A DNA stretch of 64,000 nucleotides from Cladocopium goreaui (Eukaryota > Sar > Dinophyceae > Suessiales > Symbiodiniaceae): positions 617,001 through 681,000 of the forward strand of contig CAMXCT020000114.1 in assembly GCA_947184155.2 (NCBI GenBank), read 5' to 3'. This document shows positions 10,516 to 19,587 of this stretch, piece by piece. Position 1 is the stretch's first letter; each line of letters begins with the position of its first letter. Both the position numbers and the translations under genes were made by a program. The notes under the pieces are model-generated. The model made no database searches, was not told the DNA's origin, and worked only from the letters and a program-made list of their open reading frames with translations.

Positions 10516-13500
10516 TCATGTCGTACCTCTCATGAAATGTTCCAAATGATGCTTCTTGTCCGATGTGATAGTGTCGTTCCATTCATTGGTGAGTGCAAAC
10601 GAAACTGGGTTAGCTGCTTGCTGAGCAATAGCTCGCTGATGTAGCGCTCGAATCGCCCGTTGATGTTCATCAAGATCTTCCGGAGGGACCCTCTTGCGGA
10701 CTTTCCTGTCTGGGAAGGTTCGTTCCCGCAAGTTGGCTTGCAAGGCATGTCCCGCTACATAAACTGCAGGTTGCTGGAATACAACACGCTCTGCAAATCT
10801 GTTGAGATGCACTGTCCATTCAGCAAACATATGGCTGTGCGACAGTTGATTCCTGAGTCGCGCTACCGTTTGATGCAGGCTCCCATTGGTATGCCACAAT
10901 CGCAACAGACTGTAGTTGGAAGGCCAATCAAGTGGGCACAGTGTGGCTGTTTCTTTCCATTTTTCAGGTGTAAGCCCTTCTTGAGAAGGTATGATCACTT
11001 CCAGAGTAGTGCGAGTCGGTCCCAGTGGTTGGAGACCTCGCATCATGCATGGTTCAACGAGCCCTGATGTGTATCCATGGATGAGCTCCTGGAAGCATCC
11101 AGCCATTTGAAAGTCTTCATCCAATCCAAGACGAAAACCAGGCATGGTTTTGGCAGCAAATTTTACTGCTTGGAGCAGCTGTTTTGCTCCTTCCACTGGA
11201 GTCTCGTCACAGGAACGTTTCGGGCATGCGATGTTGATTTCTTGTGGTTTCTGCGCATTCTCAGGGGCATTCTCAAGAAGTTTGGGAGCAATTTTGCTAG
11301 CCCAGCTAGCCGGGAACCATGCCAATAGGGCAGAGGCACCACTCGTAAGGTCCACTAGCCCAGTAGTGCGTCGATGCGGCCGATCAGTGACCAGGACTTT
11401 TACTGGGCCACTCGGCGCTCGACTCCGGTTCACCTCAGAGCTCTCAAGGGCCGAGCCGATGAGCTCAGACAGGATGGGCCGAAACCAGTACGTGGCATAC
11501 AGCAAGCATTCAGTTTCTGGAGTCACCATGGATTCAGCCAATCTCATCAACGAGCTCATCGCTTGGGCGAGCTTTTCTGCCAAACGAATTGTGAGAGCCC
11601 TTGCCGTCTGCAGGAGGACATCCTCCATCATGGCGCTTTGCCCACGCAACCACAGTTCACAGGCCACACTCAGCAAGATGCGCGAAAACTTTTCTTGGAT
11701 GGCAGTCAAAGACAACGTCAATCTCGCCTGTAGCCATAACTGTGGGAGAACTCCAAGGTTTTCGGGTATGCAAAACGGGTTTCCGTTAGGTTGGACATTA
11801 GTAATCAGGATTGCTAGCTTGTCAGCTGCACTCGCGATCTCATCTTCAGAGGGATCTTCAGCTGCATCAGGTATAGGTGGGCACCATGCAACTGTAGGGT
11901 CCTCTGGATCACTCTCGTCATCGGTAGAGGCCGCTTCCTCATCCGAGGAGGGGTCATTCACTGTGGCTCCTGCACCCTCGGGGCTTGCAAAATTCATGGA
12001 CCCTGGATCAATCTGGCGATCCAATGTGTCCAAAAGGTCCGGTTGCAACCGATGGGCATCGAAGTAGTGGATACCCGGTATTACGACAAGTTGCCGATCC
12101 TGTATACCCACGTGAAAGAAGACCTTGTGGCCTCGATGTCGATGAACAAGTGCTGGGGACCCATTATAGGCTGCACAGAGCCAGAGAGGAGATCTGTACC
12201 CATCAGCAGCATAACCATACAAGTATTCCCGATCAATCGAGCAGGGGAAAAACCCGCTGGTCGTCAGCACATGATCACGCGTGCGGGACTCTAACGCTGC
12301 AAGGACATCAGGGGGTAGCCGTAGCTTGTCTCTGCATGCCACAACCAACCGATATCGTCGCCACACTCGCGTGCCATTGGTGGTCACTATCATGGCAATA
12401 GCAAGGGGAGGTTTATCTTGGGAAATAAATGGATCCACTAATCCCCAGTCCAGTATGGCACTTTTGTCACTGGGGTATTTTGAAGGGCCATGGTACTGAA
12501 TGTCTCGGCCTTTCAGCGTGAAGTAGCCATAATGGTACACTCCTAGTGTCTGAGCCATGCCAATCATGCCTGCCATATCAAGAGGCGAAACAATATAGGT
12601 ATGTTCAATGGCTCTTGTGAGCGCTACAGTTGCTCTCCCATAACAGTCTTCGCGCTCATCGGCTGTTGCATCCCGACGTCCTCCACTTAGAAACCCAACG
12701 CCTGTTTGAACAATGACCGCAATGCGTGCTGTTGCCCCCGCGGCAGAGGAAGTGGTGGAAACTCTCAGCCCACCATACCACGCGGACTGGAAGCCATGTT
12801 GGAGCAGCAAGTTGTGCACCGCCGTACGATTGCATAGGACAAGCAGCTGCGAGGTCGCTCCCTGTTGCAAGTTGCGATAATAATTCTTCAGATAAGTGCA
12901 GAAGGCAACGACGTCCTCGACTGCAGCTCTTAGATCTTTAGGTGCCTTCCACAGTACTGTCCGGAAGCCCCCTTGCGCCACAGTGGACTCATGTGGCACG
13001 AAGTGTCCAATGTAGATGTGATTGGGCTCATGGAGGACTAACTCAGGATATCGAACTGCAACAATAGCTTGGTAAGTCAGCATTGAGACCCGTGAGCTGT
13101 TAGGGAGAATGATACCCCACCGGTGAGGACCACATAACCCTGCAGCCTCAAGGGTTGTGGTGCACTCAGGTACTCCAAATTCCTCTGGTGCTGTGGCAAT
13201 TAGCAGGACTGCTAGAGCTGCCGCAACCAGGCTGCTGTGTGCGTCCAGCTGGCACGATATTCGGCAGTGAAGCACACGCCCCAGGGCAGCAGGCAGCTCG
13301 TAGTCTTGCGGAGTGGATGTCCATGGGCCACTATGCGACTTATTTGCGAGTCGCAGCAAACTGAAGAGATCAGACTCCGGATCTTGGCTCGCATCAGGCC
13401 AAAGCTGCGCTATAAGTGCTGTCATTCGTGCCGGCGGAAGATAGTCTCCTGACTTATCAAGTGCTCGGAGCCCTAACGGCCGTTGCAACAGTTTGCGACG

Positions 13501-13857
13501 ATTGACAGCCGCTGCTCGGCCTTTTGACAATCCGCCTGGAGTTTGCCTATGATCACCAATGAAAACAGTAAGGGTTGGTTGTTGAATAGCAGCAAGAGCT
13601 GCAATTTCATGGTAGTTGCCATACTGTTGACTTTCATCCATGAAAGCAAGCCAGGTGCGAGAGATCCAATGGCCAAAGCTGGAGTAGCGCATCGCCATTT
13701 CCGCCGTGGCCGAGCCACCTGTTGCAATGAGTACATTCTTGTGAGCGATGATTCTATTGCGATCACTGCATCGGACGTCAATCTTGGAGGCATATGCTTC
13801 TCCTTTGCCTTCCTCCATGTCGTCCAATTAGCCTACCAAAGCTCTTGATTGTGGGGG
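10516..13857 (-). CDS. HH unit B: SF1 helicase C-terminal half with long C-terminal domain
   Basis: A 1,103-codon frame (13827-10516) is the longest intact piece of HH. Residues counted from 13827: Walker B MDESQQYG at 63-70, motif III GDHRQTPGG at 91-99, VAVRYPEL at 256-263, and motif VI VALTRA at 401-406, the usual SF1/UPF1-like order. An acidic linker (DEEAASTDDESDPEDP) follows, then about 450 residues of unknown fold ending in FPDRKVRKRVPP and NPVSFALTNEWND. That last segment recurs in C' at 39900-40258. Homology begins slightly upstream (KALADQLSDL), in another frame, right after repeat R1; a stop and shift near 13830 separate the two. An ATP-dependent nucleic-acid translocase is likely; substrate unknown. 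Confidence 0.75.
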
Positions 13858-14989
13858 GCGCGAGATCACTTAGTTGATCCGCAAGTGCTTTGGCCGCTTG
13901 TGTGCTTTGGCCTCCCGGTGCAGGGCCACGCCAAAAAGGCAAAAACCATGCAGAAGCACGGCCCTCCGCAAGCACCAGGCGCAGCCGGCGGCGCACACCT
14001 TTCCACACCGTGTGACCCAGGCCAACCTAAGGTAAGTGGATCCACACACCGGGTGGTAAGTAACCGTGACCATTCATTTCCCAAGTGGATCCACTCATCG
14101 AGTGACGTGGGAACCACAAAGGTACCCATTCATTTCACCCAAGATGATCACCACTCAAGGGACGTGGAACACGGACACCCACCACCACACAAGGTGTTCA
14201 CCACAATCACCGAAGGTGAAACCATCACACGATGCCCCCATTGGTTCCCGGACTCCTGCTCGTACAGGAGAAGAACGACCAAAAAAGGAGTGGTCGAACT
14301 AAGTCACCTTTTCAGTGACCCCAGTCCCAATGGAGCACAGCTCGAACTTGGATTAGGTCCTTACTGTGGCCAGACTGTACATTGAGCCCACTCTCCCCGA
14401 AGGTTGAGAGTGGACCGGTCGGTGACCCAGTCGTTAGCGATCCCATGCATCCCCGGAGGGATACACCTGTCTCACGACAGGACCCTAACACTGTTAGGGA
14501 GGAACCGACGGTCTTGTCCACCGTGAGCTTGGCTACCCACGATGAATTTTGACCGTTAGCCAACGGGTTGCCCCATTGACCCCTCCTCGAGACGAGTCAC
14601 CAAGTCTCTAAGAGGTTCACCGACCTTGCCTGTTCCCCCATGTCATCATAGGGTGTTGCTACCCTAGACACGAGGTAAGGTGAGACCCGTCGGTCCCGTA
14701 CCACGTGTGTACCGATCGGTCCGGGAGAACCCCGAGATACCGCACGATCACCCAAGGATGTGCGCAAACACAAACGAGGGTGTGACATGAGGAGCAACCC
14801 AACATGTCAACACACGCCGACTAGGGGGTACGAAGGTACCGTGTCCGTTCACGGTTCGTTAGGGACGGGGGCCTTTAGCAACTCCCCTGCGCTATAGAAA
14901 AGTTTAACGTCCCCCCGGACCCTCACGGGTCCACCTCCCCCTCTTGTAGCCATGCCTCTTGGCGGGCCGCAACCTCCGCCCGGGCTAGC
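13858..14989. repeat. Repeat R1: hairpin-rich repeat inside the helicase gene
   Basis: About 960 bp (13908-14876) match R2 at 17100-18053 in the same orientation; the last 110 bp, to 14989, are unique to R1. It carries many short hairpins, for example cctgtc...gacagg near 14467 and ccactctc...gagagtgg near 14390. It separates the helicase's TKENVA (14990) from KALADQLSDL, which are neighbours in copy A (KEN...SFADLL). On the minus strand a GT follows the KEN codons and an AG precedes KALADQ, so it could be an intron built from a repeat. It could equally be a plain insertion; no target-site duplication was found. Confidence 0.7.
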
Positions 14990-15832
14990 TACATTTTCTT
15001 TCGTATAGATGATGGCAACAAATTCCTTGAGTTCGCAGCTCAGGGCAATGAGCAAGACCGCAAGGGACCGCGTTTTGCCAGCACCAAAAACCCCTGCAAT
15101 ACATAAGTCAGATCTTCCTGTCAGAATGGCCAGTAACAATGCAATGGAAACTGTCAAGACATGTCCATCACCGTGGGCTGCTAAAGGAAGGAGATACTCA
15201 CAGTAGTAACTCATTGGAACATCCGACGGTGCACTGAAGAGCAGGAGCGGGGCACCATCAGTATGTAGGTGAACGACATGAAACCCAGCATAAGCCTCGT
15301 ATTGGTGGTGAGCTGCAAACGTGTTCCTGTTTGTCCTCGCTTCTTCTGCTGAGCAAGTTCCACACTGACCCAGGGCTGGAGATGCTGGAGCTGCCGTCCC
15401 ACATGGCGTCTGGTTGCGGAAGTACCATGTCCAGTGGAAAGATGAGGGTTCGTAATGAGAAACCACGCAGGAATTCCGCCAGTAGGTTGCGAACCAGCAA
15501 CCCGCCCTCATCGTGGGATCCTCCCGGTGTGGGAACTGCTTGTAGTCAGCTTCCGTATCAGGCTGACCATCCCGAATGTCCCGTCCACCAATGGGTATAT
15601 TCTGTAGCTCCGTGTTCCCTTCTCCAGCTGCTACTAACAAAGCACTTAGAGTCGTCTTGAGGTGCTCAGGAAGGTCAAAGCTAACCCATGAGAGTGCACG
15701 CAGCAATCCCTCGCACCGTACCCCATGTGGAATAACTTGCGGGGTGGTGATTTGTAGCCTCTGGATTTCGTGGAACTCCTTCGTCAAGGTCAATGAAGAG
15801 CAAGTGGCCATAGGAATGTTTGGCACGCCCAC
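14990..15832 (-). pseudogene. HH unit B: linker and helicase Walker A
   Basis: The frame from 15832 runs through a linker (LSWVSFDL here, ISWCSFEL in copy A) to Walker A, AGVFGAGKTRS, at about 15105-15069. It then has IIYTKENVA, aligning with ILFLCKEN of copy A. At 14990 the frame enters repeat R1, so the printed C-terminus beyond KENVA is repeat translation. Upstream it is cut at about 15815 by the inverted hydrolase block. Together with 13857-10516 it makes one helicase core. Confidence 0.7.
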
Positions 15833-16130
15833 TCCAGGTGGAGTGCCCCTCTATAAGAACAACCTGATAGTTAAATTCTGTCAGAGCAGGGACATTAACG
15901 TGTATGGTTTCTCGGCAGGGTCCTATACGGCTATAGCAGTCCACGAGATCCTGAGTGAATTTGCTGCGTTCCCTGGCCTCACTAAAGTTGCTGCGATTGC
16001 GACGCCGCCAGAGATGCTGCGACTTGCCACAGGCGAACGCCGAGTCACACTGGTGCACTGCCTGGAGGACCGGCTGTGTGTGTGGAGACCTGCTTCTCCC
16101 TCTGTTGCCCGCTGTAGTGACCAAGTGTGG
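15815..16130 (+). pseudogene. HH unit B: hydrolase-like block, inverted
   Basis: This piece reads on the plus strand, opposite to the rest of unit B. It contains the nucleophile elbow VYGFSAGSYTA, then KVAAIATPPEM, then VHCLEDRLCVW. Each aligns with copy A: IRGHSAGSYAG, AVAFPPNYM and HHAEERLCVW. The flanking minus-strand blocks (ending RPPHPTW at about 16200, restarting TLTKEFHE at about 15790) are the segments that flank it in copy A. So about 0.3 kb was inverted in place. The fold is inferred from G-x-S-x-G-S and the later acidic residue. Confidence 0.65.
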
Positions 16131-16141
16131 AAAACATGACT

Positions 16142-17074
16142 TCAGAAAAAGCTGTTTCCCTTGTGATGGTAACAACAGAAGATCTGCATAATTGCTGTTG
16201 ACCAGGTCGGATGTGGTGGCCTGGCGTGGGCTGGCCGGATGTTCGCGGCCTCAATGAGGCGGATCACTCTCGTGAGCAGCAGCTGTGGATCAGAGAACTG
16301 TTCAGGGAGGAAATCACGCCAAGCTGTCCATCCATCAGCAGTGGAAAGGAGCTGGTATACCGCATATTCGTGCACTGTTTTGGTAAGGTCCAATTGGGTG
16401 ATATGTTCTTCCCAAGAATCTGTCATCGCAAGCGATGGGCCATACACCTTTGTTTGCGCAAGATTTTGCAGGAAAATATCATATTTGTGTTCGCCACTAA
16501 GTAGGCCACCCTCTAATCCACTGCAATGCACTTCAAGGGGTCGGTCTTGCATTGGGGCGTCATCTTGCCAGACTTCTGCGAGGGAAAAGACCCAGGATGC
16601 CCGGTCAACCGAGCCCTTGAGTGCAGCAGGCATCGCAGCTTCAGGTTGTCTTCCTATGTAGTTTCGTTTGGACAATTCTCCAACATCTATAGTCTGCTTA
16701 TTGACAGTGATTTCCCACTTAGCCATTTCTCGGAAAGGTAACGGAAGACCAAACTTCAGGAGAGCTGCTTGCTGCAGCGACGTACATGAGAGTTCCGATT
16801 GTTCCTTTCGTTGCCACAATCCACACAGCAAGATCAGTTGAGCTTGGGAGAGAGGAGGAGGAGACACTTTGGCATGCAACCGCAGTCCAACCACTGGAAG
16901 GAAATTGTGATGTAGCCATTGGGGCTTCCATTCATGCGTGCCAAATAAAGCAGCAGCCAGCGGCAACCATCCGAATTGGGCGAGGTCAGCGAGACTGTTC
17001 GGCATTCTTTTCTTGGCACTGGTGCCAAATCCATGCAGGATAACAGGCCGCATGTAATGTGGCTCGATTGCCAT
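16142..17074 (-). CDS. HH unit B: N-terminal coding block
   Basis: The first ATG after repeat R2 is at 17074-17072 and the frame is open to 16142, about 310 codons; the frame is also open through part of R2, but that is repeat translation. The product has no motif I recognise. Its last part (LLLTRVIRLIEAANIRPAHARPPHP) aligns with the beginning of copy A (LRLFTKLIAAHPLTGICRPP), which places it directly upstream of the hydrolase-like domain. Residues after about 16200 run into the inversion breakpoint and are unlikely to be native. Confidence 0.5.
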   Translation of the reverse strand: MAIEPHYMRPVILHGFGTSAKKRMPNSLADLAQFGWLPLAAALFGTHEWKPQWLHHNFLPVVGLRLHAKVSPPPLSQAQLILLCGLWQRKEQSELSCTSLQQAALLKFGLPLPFREMAKWEITVNKQTIDVGELSKRNYIGRQPEAAMPAALKGSVDRASWVFSLAEVWQDDAPMQDRPLEVHCSGLEGGLLSGEHKYDIFLQNLAQTKVYGPSLAMTDSWEEHITQLDLTKTVHEYAVYQLLSTADGWTAWRDFLPEQFSDPQLLLTRVIRLIEAANIRPAHARPPHPTWSTAIMQIFCCYHHKGNSFF

Positions 17075-17097
17075 GGCTTGGTACCGCTTGGTACCTT

Positions 17098-18053
17098 TGG
17101 GCTCCCGGTGCAGGGCCACGCCAAAAAGGCGACAACCACGCAGAAGCATGGCCCCCCGCAAGCACCAGGCGCACCCTGGGGCGGTACCCTTTCCACACCA
17201 TGCGCCGATGGCCAACCCCGGACAGGTGGATCCACTCACCGGGTGACAAGGAGACTGTGACCATTCATTTCCCGAGGAGATCCACTCACCGAGTGACGTG
17301 GAAACCGTGCGGACACGGAAACCATTCATTTCACGCAAGATGATCACTCCTCAAGGGACGTGGAACACAGAAACCAAGTCACCACACAAGATGATCACCA
17401 CCACACCCAAGTAAGCCAACGCATGATGCCCCCATAGGTTCCCGGACTCCAGCTGCTACCGGAGAAGACGATCCAAGAAAGAAGTGGAAAGTCTTAGTCA
17501 CCTTTTCAGTGACTTCAGTCCCAATGGAGCACAGCTCGGACCTTAGAGCCAAAACAAGGTCCTCACTGTGGCCAGACTGTACATTGAGCCCACTCTCCCA
17601 AAAGGATGAGAGTGAACCGGTCGGTGACCCAGTCGTTAGCGATCCCATGTATCCCAGGGGGATACACCTGTCTTGCGACAGGACTCTAACACTGTTAGGG
17701 AGGAACCGACGGTCTTGTCCACCATGAGCTTGGCTACCCACGATGAATTTTGACCGTTAGCCAACGGGTTGCCCCATTGATCCCTCCTCGAGACGAGTCC
17801 CCAAGTCTCTAAGAGGTTCACCGACCTTGCCTGTTCCCCCGTGTCATCATTGGGTGTTGCTACCCTGGACACGAGGTAAGGTGAGACCCGTCGGTCCCGT
17901 ACCACGTGTGTACCGATCGGTCCGGGAGAACCCCGAGATACCGCACGATCACCCAAGGATGTGCGCAAACACAAACGAGGGTGTGACATGAGGAGCAACC
18001 CAACATGTCAACACACGCCGACTAGGGGATACCAAGGTACCGTGTCAATTCAC
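17098..18053. repeat. Repeat R2, second copy of R, at the 5' end of unit B
   Basis: R2 lies in the same orientation as R1 and is nearly identical over 17780-18045. The hairpins persist although loop and flank bases differ: gtctcacgacagg in R1 is gtcttgcgacagg in R2. Its outer end coincides with the unit B target-site duplication. Its inner end is followed by a direct repeat, ggtaccaagc twice, at about 17081-17100. Confidence 0.8.
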
Positions 18054-18075
18054 GCGACCCTAGAAGAAGTGGCAA

Positions 18076-18167
18076 AGCGAGACCTCCTTGCTGCAGAAAC
18101 ATGGCACTGGAATCGCCCACATGTCAGCCTCAAGACCACGGTGGATGTTCCTCTTCTTGGCACAATC
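18076..18167 (+). pseudogene. HH copy A, piece between unit B and the copia element
   Basis: The sequence continues copy A after the right duplication of unit B. One frame reads RDLLAAETWHWNRPHV and then VDVPLLGTI, breaking at the copia insertion. It resumes at 28529 with EQNGDGC. Copy C (minus strand, near 30,380-30,297) has the same segment uninterrupted by copia (WHCNHPHTSLK, VPLLGTVIEQNGDGC). Confidence 0.7.
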
Positions 18168-19009
18168 TGTGAAAATTTGACATCTGTGGTGAGATGAATC
18201 CATTGGTCTTTTCTGCATTGGAAGAAGTGAATTTGATTTTCATCTTGATGATGAGCTCAACCGTGATGGTTGACATCGTATTTGCACGTTTCATGTTTTG
18301 CACGTTTTATTGGAGATGACGAAACCCAACAGCGATATACTTTTCGTCTTCTTTGAGTACTTTGATTGCACGGAGAACATTGTGAGGATTTGAATTTGTA
18401 TAGTGACATGGAAAATCAAACCATTTTCCATATACTTTGCTTTAGTTTTGTCGACAGAATCATCGCAGAAGTGCACGAAGGAATCGTGAGAAGATCGTAG
18501 AATTCATTTTTGTGACTTCGGAAGAAGGAACTTTGTTTGACATTGATTGGAGAAGAGTAGTGTGTTTTGTCTCTCAATGATGATAGCGAGAGCAACGTTC
18601 TGAAAGGCATTCAGAACTGGAGTTGCTAACAGATCTGAGGGAGACATCATGAATCATGTTTTGGTGCTTGAAATGTTTCAACGTTTTTCAAACACTCAAA
18701 CTTATTTAAACAAACAAACCATGTCTTGATGTAAAGACTTTTTGTGAGGACATGTGTTTTTGATCGCTTTTGTGAGAGTTAGCAGAAAGATGCTGACTGG
18801 CGACTCCGCATCATTTTGTGTCAAGGCGTGACACACCAACAAGAACCATAGCGACATGAGCAAGACACCTTGTTTCTGTGCTTGTGTGTTTGGTAAAAGT
18901 GGCTGAGCTCTGGGAGTGGTTGACTTGGTAGCGTGGACGGTTCTAGTGAGTTAAGGACGACGTCCTGGACGCTGACCCAAGGGTTTCGAAGGTTGCGGTA
19001 CCTTCTGCA
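18168..19009 (+). repeat. 5' LTR of the copia element
   Basis: 842 bp, TGTGAAAATTT...TTCTGCA. It differs from the 3' LTR by one visible substitution (cagcg/caacg), a TG indel near 18512, and a small divergent patch near 18867-18895. It should carry the promoter and polyadenylation signals. Confidence 0.95.
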
Positions 19010-19023
19010 TGGTAGCGGAGCTG
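19010..19023 (+). other. Primer binding site
   Basis: tggtagcggagctg starts at the first base after the 5' LTR. TGGTAGC(A/G)GAG is complementary to the 3' end of initiator tRNA-Met in many eukaryotes, the usual copia primer. The tRNA of this organism was not seen. Confidence 0.75.
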
Positions 19024-19047
19024 CCTGCTTGCTGCGCGTAAGTAGGA

Positions 19048-19587
19048 ATGGATTCAGGTAGTGCGAGCCAAGGTGTGCAAGGTTGTCCTAGTCCTGGTAT
19101 GGCTGAAAGAGGTGAAGGAAGTGGTACCGGAAATGGTGGTTGTAACGTTGGTGACGGATTGCCGCCAGTGCCAAGAACGCCTAGTCAGCAAGGTAGTGGA
19201 TCTGGGATGGATGGACAGACACCTGAAGTAAGTGACATGCCCCAGCAGCAGCCACAGCAACAACAAGCAAATGTGTCACAGAACGTACAGGGATTTGCGA
19301 GCACGACAAACCTGGATGCAAGTGGTCAGGTAGGTCCGGTGCAGGGATGTCAGCAAGGAAATATCCCCGGAATGCAGGGACTGGGACCAGCATGGTTTGG
19401 TGCGCAATGGATTCCCCAACAACAAACGTTTATGCAACAGAATTCGCAAGCGCGTGTGCCAAGTTATGGTTGTGCGAGTATGCCTGGTGGACCAAGGTCT
19501 GGAGATTTTCCAAACTTAGGAGTGAACCCAATGAGTTGCCAAGGAAACATGCCGAGTGGCCCGGTTGGAGCGAGCTTGGGAGGTTGA
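19048..19587 (+). CDS. gag: Gag N-terminal part of the copia element
   Basis: The first ATG after the primer site opens a 179-codon frame rich in Gly, Gln, Ser and Pro (a QQQPQQQQ run near residue 70). It ends in TGA at 19585-19587. The polyprotein frame overlaps it from 19347 in the -1 phase and carries the capsid-like part. A -1 shift somewhere in 19347-19587 would fuse the two. I see no clear X-XXY-YYZ slippery heptamer, so a single-base deletion or alternative initiation at 19347 is equally possible. Low-complexity N-terminal extensions are not typical of Ty1/copia Gag. Confidence 0.6.
   Translation: MDSGSASQGVQGCPSPGMAERGEGSGTGNGGCNVGDGLPPVPRTPSQQGSGSGMDGQTPEVSDMPQQQPQQQQANVSQNVQGFASTTNLDASGQVGPVQGCQQGNIPGMQGLGPAWFGAQWIPQQQTFMQQNSQARVPSYGCASMPGGPRSGDFPNLGVNPMSCQGNMPSGPVGASLGG

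Larger units (their letters stand above)
7789..18054 (-). mobile_element. HH unit B: 10.27-kb poly(A)-tailed retroposed unit
   Basis: The unit starts on the plus strand with an 11-T run (its minus-strand poly(A) tail) and is bounded by identical 21-bp duplications at 7768-7788 and 18055-18075. Joining those flanks reconnects HH copy A in the order seen in copy C. Read from its 5' end (minus strand) it contains repeat R2, an N-terminal coding block, an inverted hydrolase block, helicase N half, repeat R1, helicase C half with a long C-terminal domain, and 2.7 kb of non-coding 3' sequence. Tail and duplication are those of target-primed retroposition, but no reverse transcriptase or endonuclease is visible, so it probably moved in trans. 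The 5' end lies inside R2, as expected of 5' truncation. Confidence 0.75.

Noticed and set aside
3600..17074. HH units as Helitrons
   Set aside because: The helicase is SF1 UPF1-like rather than Pif1-type, no HUH Rep motif is seen, and the ends are poly(A) with target-site duplications.
13858..18053. R repeats as possible rRNA or snRNA genes
   Set aside because: Many hairpins, but no rRNA core motif, Sm site or RNA polymerase III box that I could identify.
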